64,000 bases of DNA, from positions 2,170,001 through 2,234,000 of the forward strand of contig NC_063995.1 in the NCBI RefSeq assembly GCF_932276165.1, written 5' to 3'. Source of the DNA: Plutella xylostella. Lineage: Eukaryota; Arthropoda; Insecta; Lepidoptera; Plutellidae. The notes below the pieces were generated by a model. It was not told the origin of the DNA. It ran no database searches and saw only the letters and a list, made by a program, of their open reading frames with translations. Below are positions 63,899-64,000 of this stretch, piece after piece (position 1 is the first letter of the stretch; the number at the start of each line of letters is the position of its first letter). The position numbers and the translations under genes were made by a program.

Positions 63899-64000
63899 CG
63901 CCGTCGTTTGGCAAGGTTCCCAAGAGGCTGGCCGCATTGCCCCGCTGAATGGCGAGGCTTATCCTTTGTCCAAGGTATGTGCCAGCCCTTTGGTCGCCGG
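63899..64000 (-). CDS. Candidate coding exon of an unrecognised gene, cut by window edge
   Basis: The minus strand encodes GDQRAGTYLGQRISLAIQRG then NAASLLGTLPNDG with a donor GTGAGC at 63898. One other frame is open too. The segment sounds conserved (a basic amphipathic stretch) but I cannot name its family; a retroelement origin is also possible. Confidence 0.35.

Overview
The window looks like AT-rich nuclear DNA of a moth or butterfly (Lepidoptera). The evidence is two conserved insect genes split by introns, an arthropod-only cuticle protein, and a dense load of repeats of lepidopteran type: tRNA-derived SINEs, Helitron-like Lep1-type elements, Jockey/CR1/RTE-like LINE fragments, BEL/Pao LTR elements, hAT and mariner MITEs. 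No prokaryotic gene organisation is present. Most short open frames are chance or antisense shadows.

Host genes. (1) The left 3 kb holds the first four coding exons (minus strand) of a kynurenine aminotransferase gene (Kyat). Exons at 2832-2980, 1386-1539, 568-694 and 1-29 join in phase; the gene runs off the left edge. (2) A complete minus-strand gene for an obstructor-type chitin-binding cuticle protein (CPAP3 group, best fit obst-B) has six coding exons spread over 25 kb: 48333-48366, 34250-34492, 32618-32806, 28384-28504, 23790-23895 and 23313-23402. They give 260 residues with a signal peptide, three six-cysteine CBM14 domains and a Gln-rich tail. (3) A coding-like segment at 63899-64000 (minus), with a donor site, may belong to a third gene beyond the right edge.

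Mobile DNA, left to right. A SINE and a LINE end lie in or near Kyat introns. At 5-6.5 kb two TIR elements sit inside a third. A BEL/Pao element at 8217-14465 has apparently identical 742-bp LTRs and one 1491-codon gag-protease-RT-RNase H frame but no integrase. At 15-20 kb two hAT elements carry a shared LINE piece, and a Helitron/hAT/mariner nest lies beside them. The obst-B introns are filled with LINEs, MITEs, SINEs and a mariner broken by a LINE. At 53669-55946 lies a second BEL/Pao derivative: 265-bp apparently identical LTRs, an intact integrase frame, an inverted RNase H fragment, and a 50-nt copy of the 3' part of tRNA-Tyr at the primer binding site. Its structure reads like a frozen record of aberrant reverse transcription.

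The most notable items are that tRNA-carrying BEL derivative, the integrase-less but otherwise open BEL element, and a 3-fold tandem duplication of part of obst-B exon 4 with its donor site. All boundaries were read by eye; identity statements are visual and not computed.
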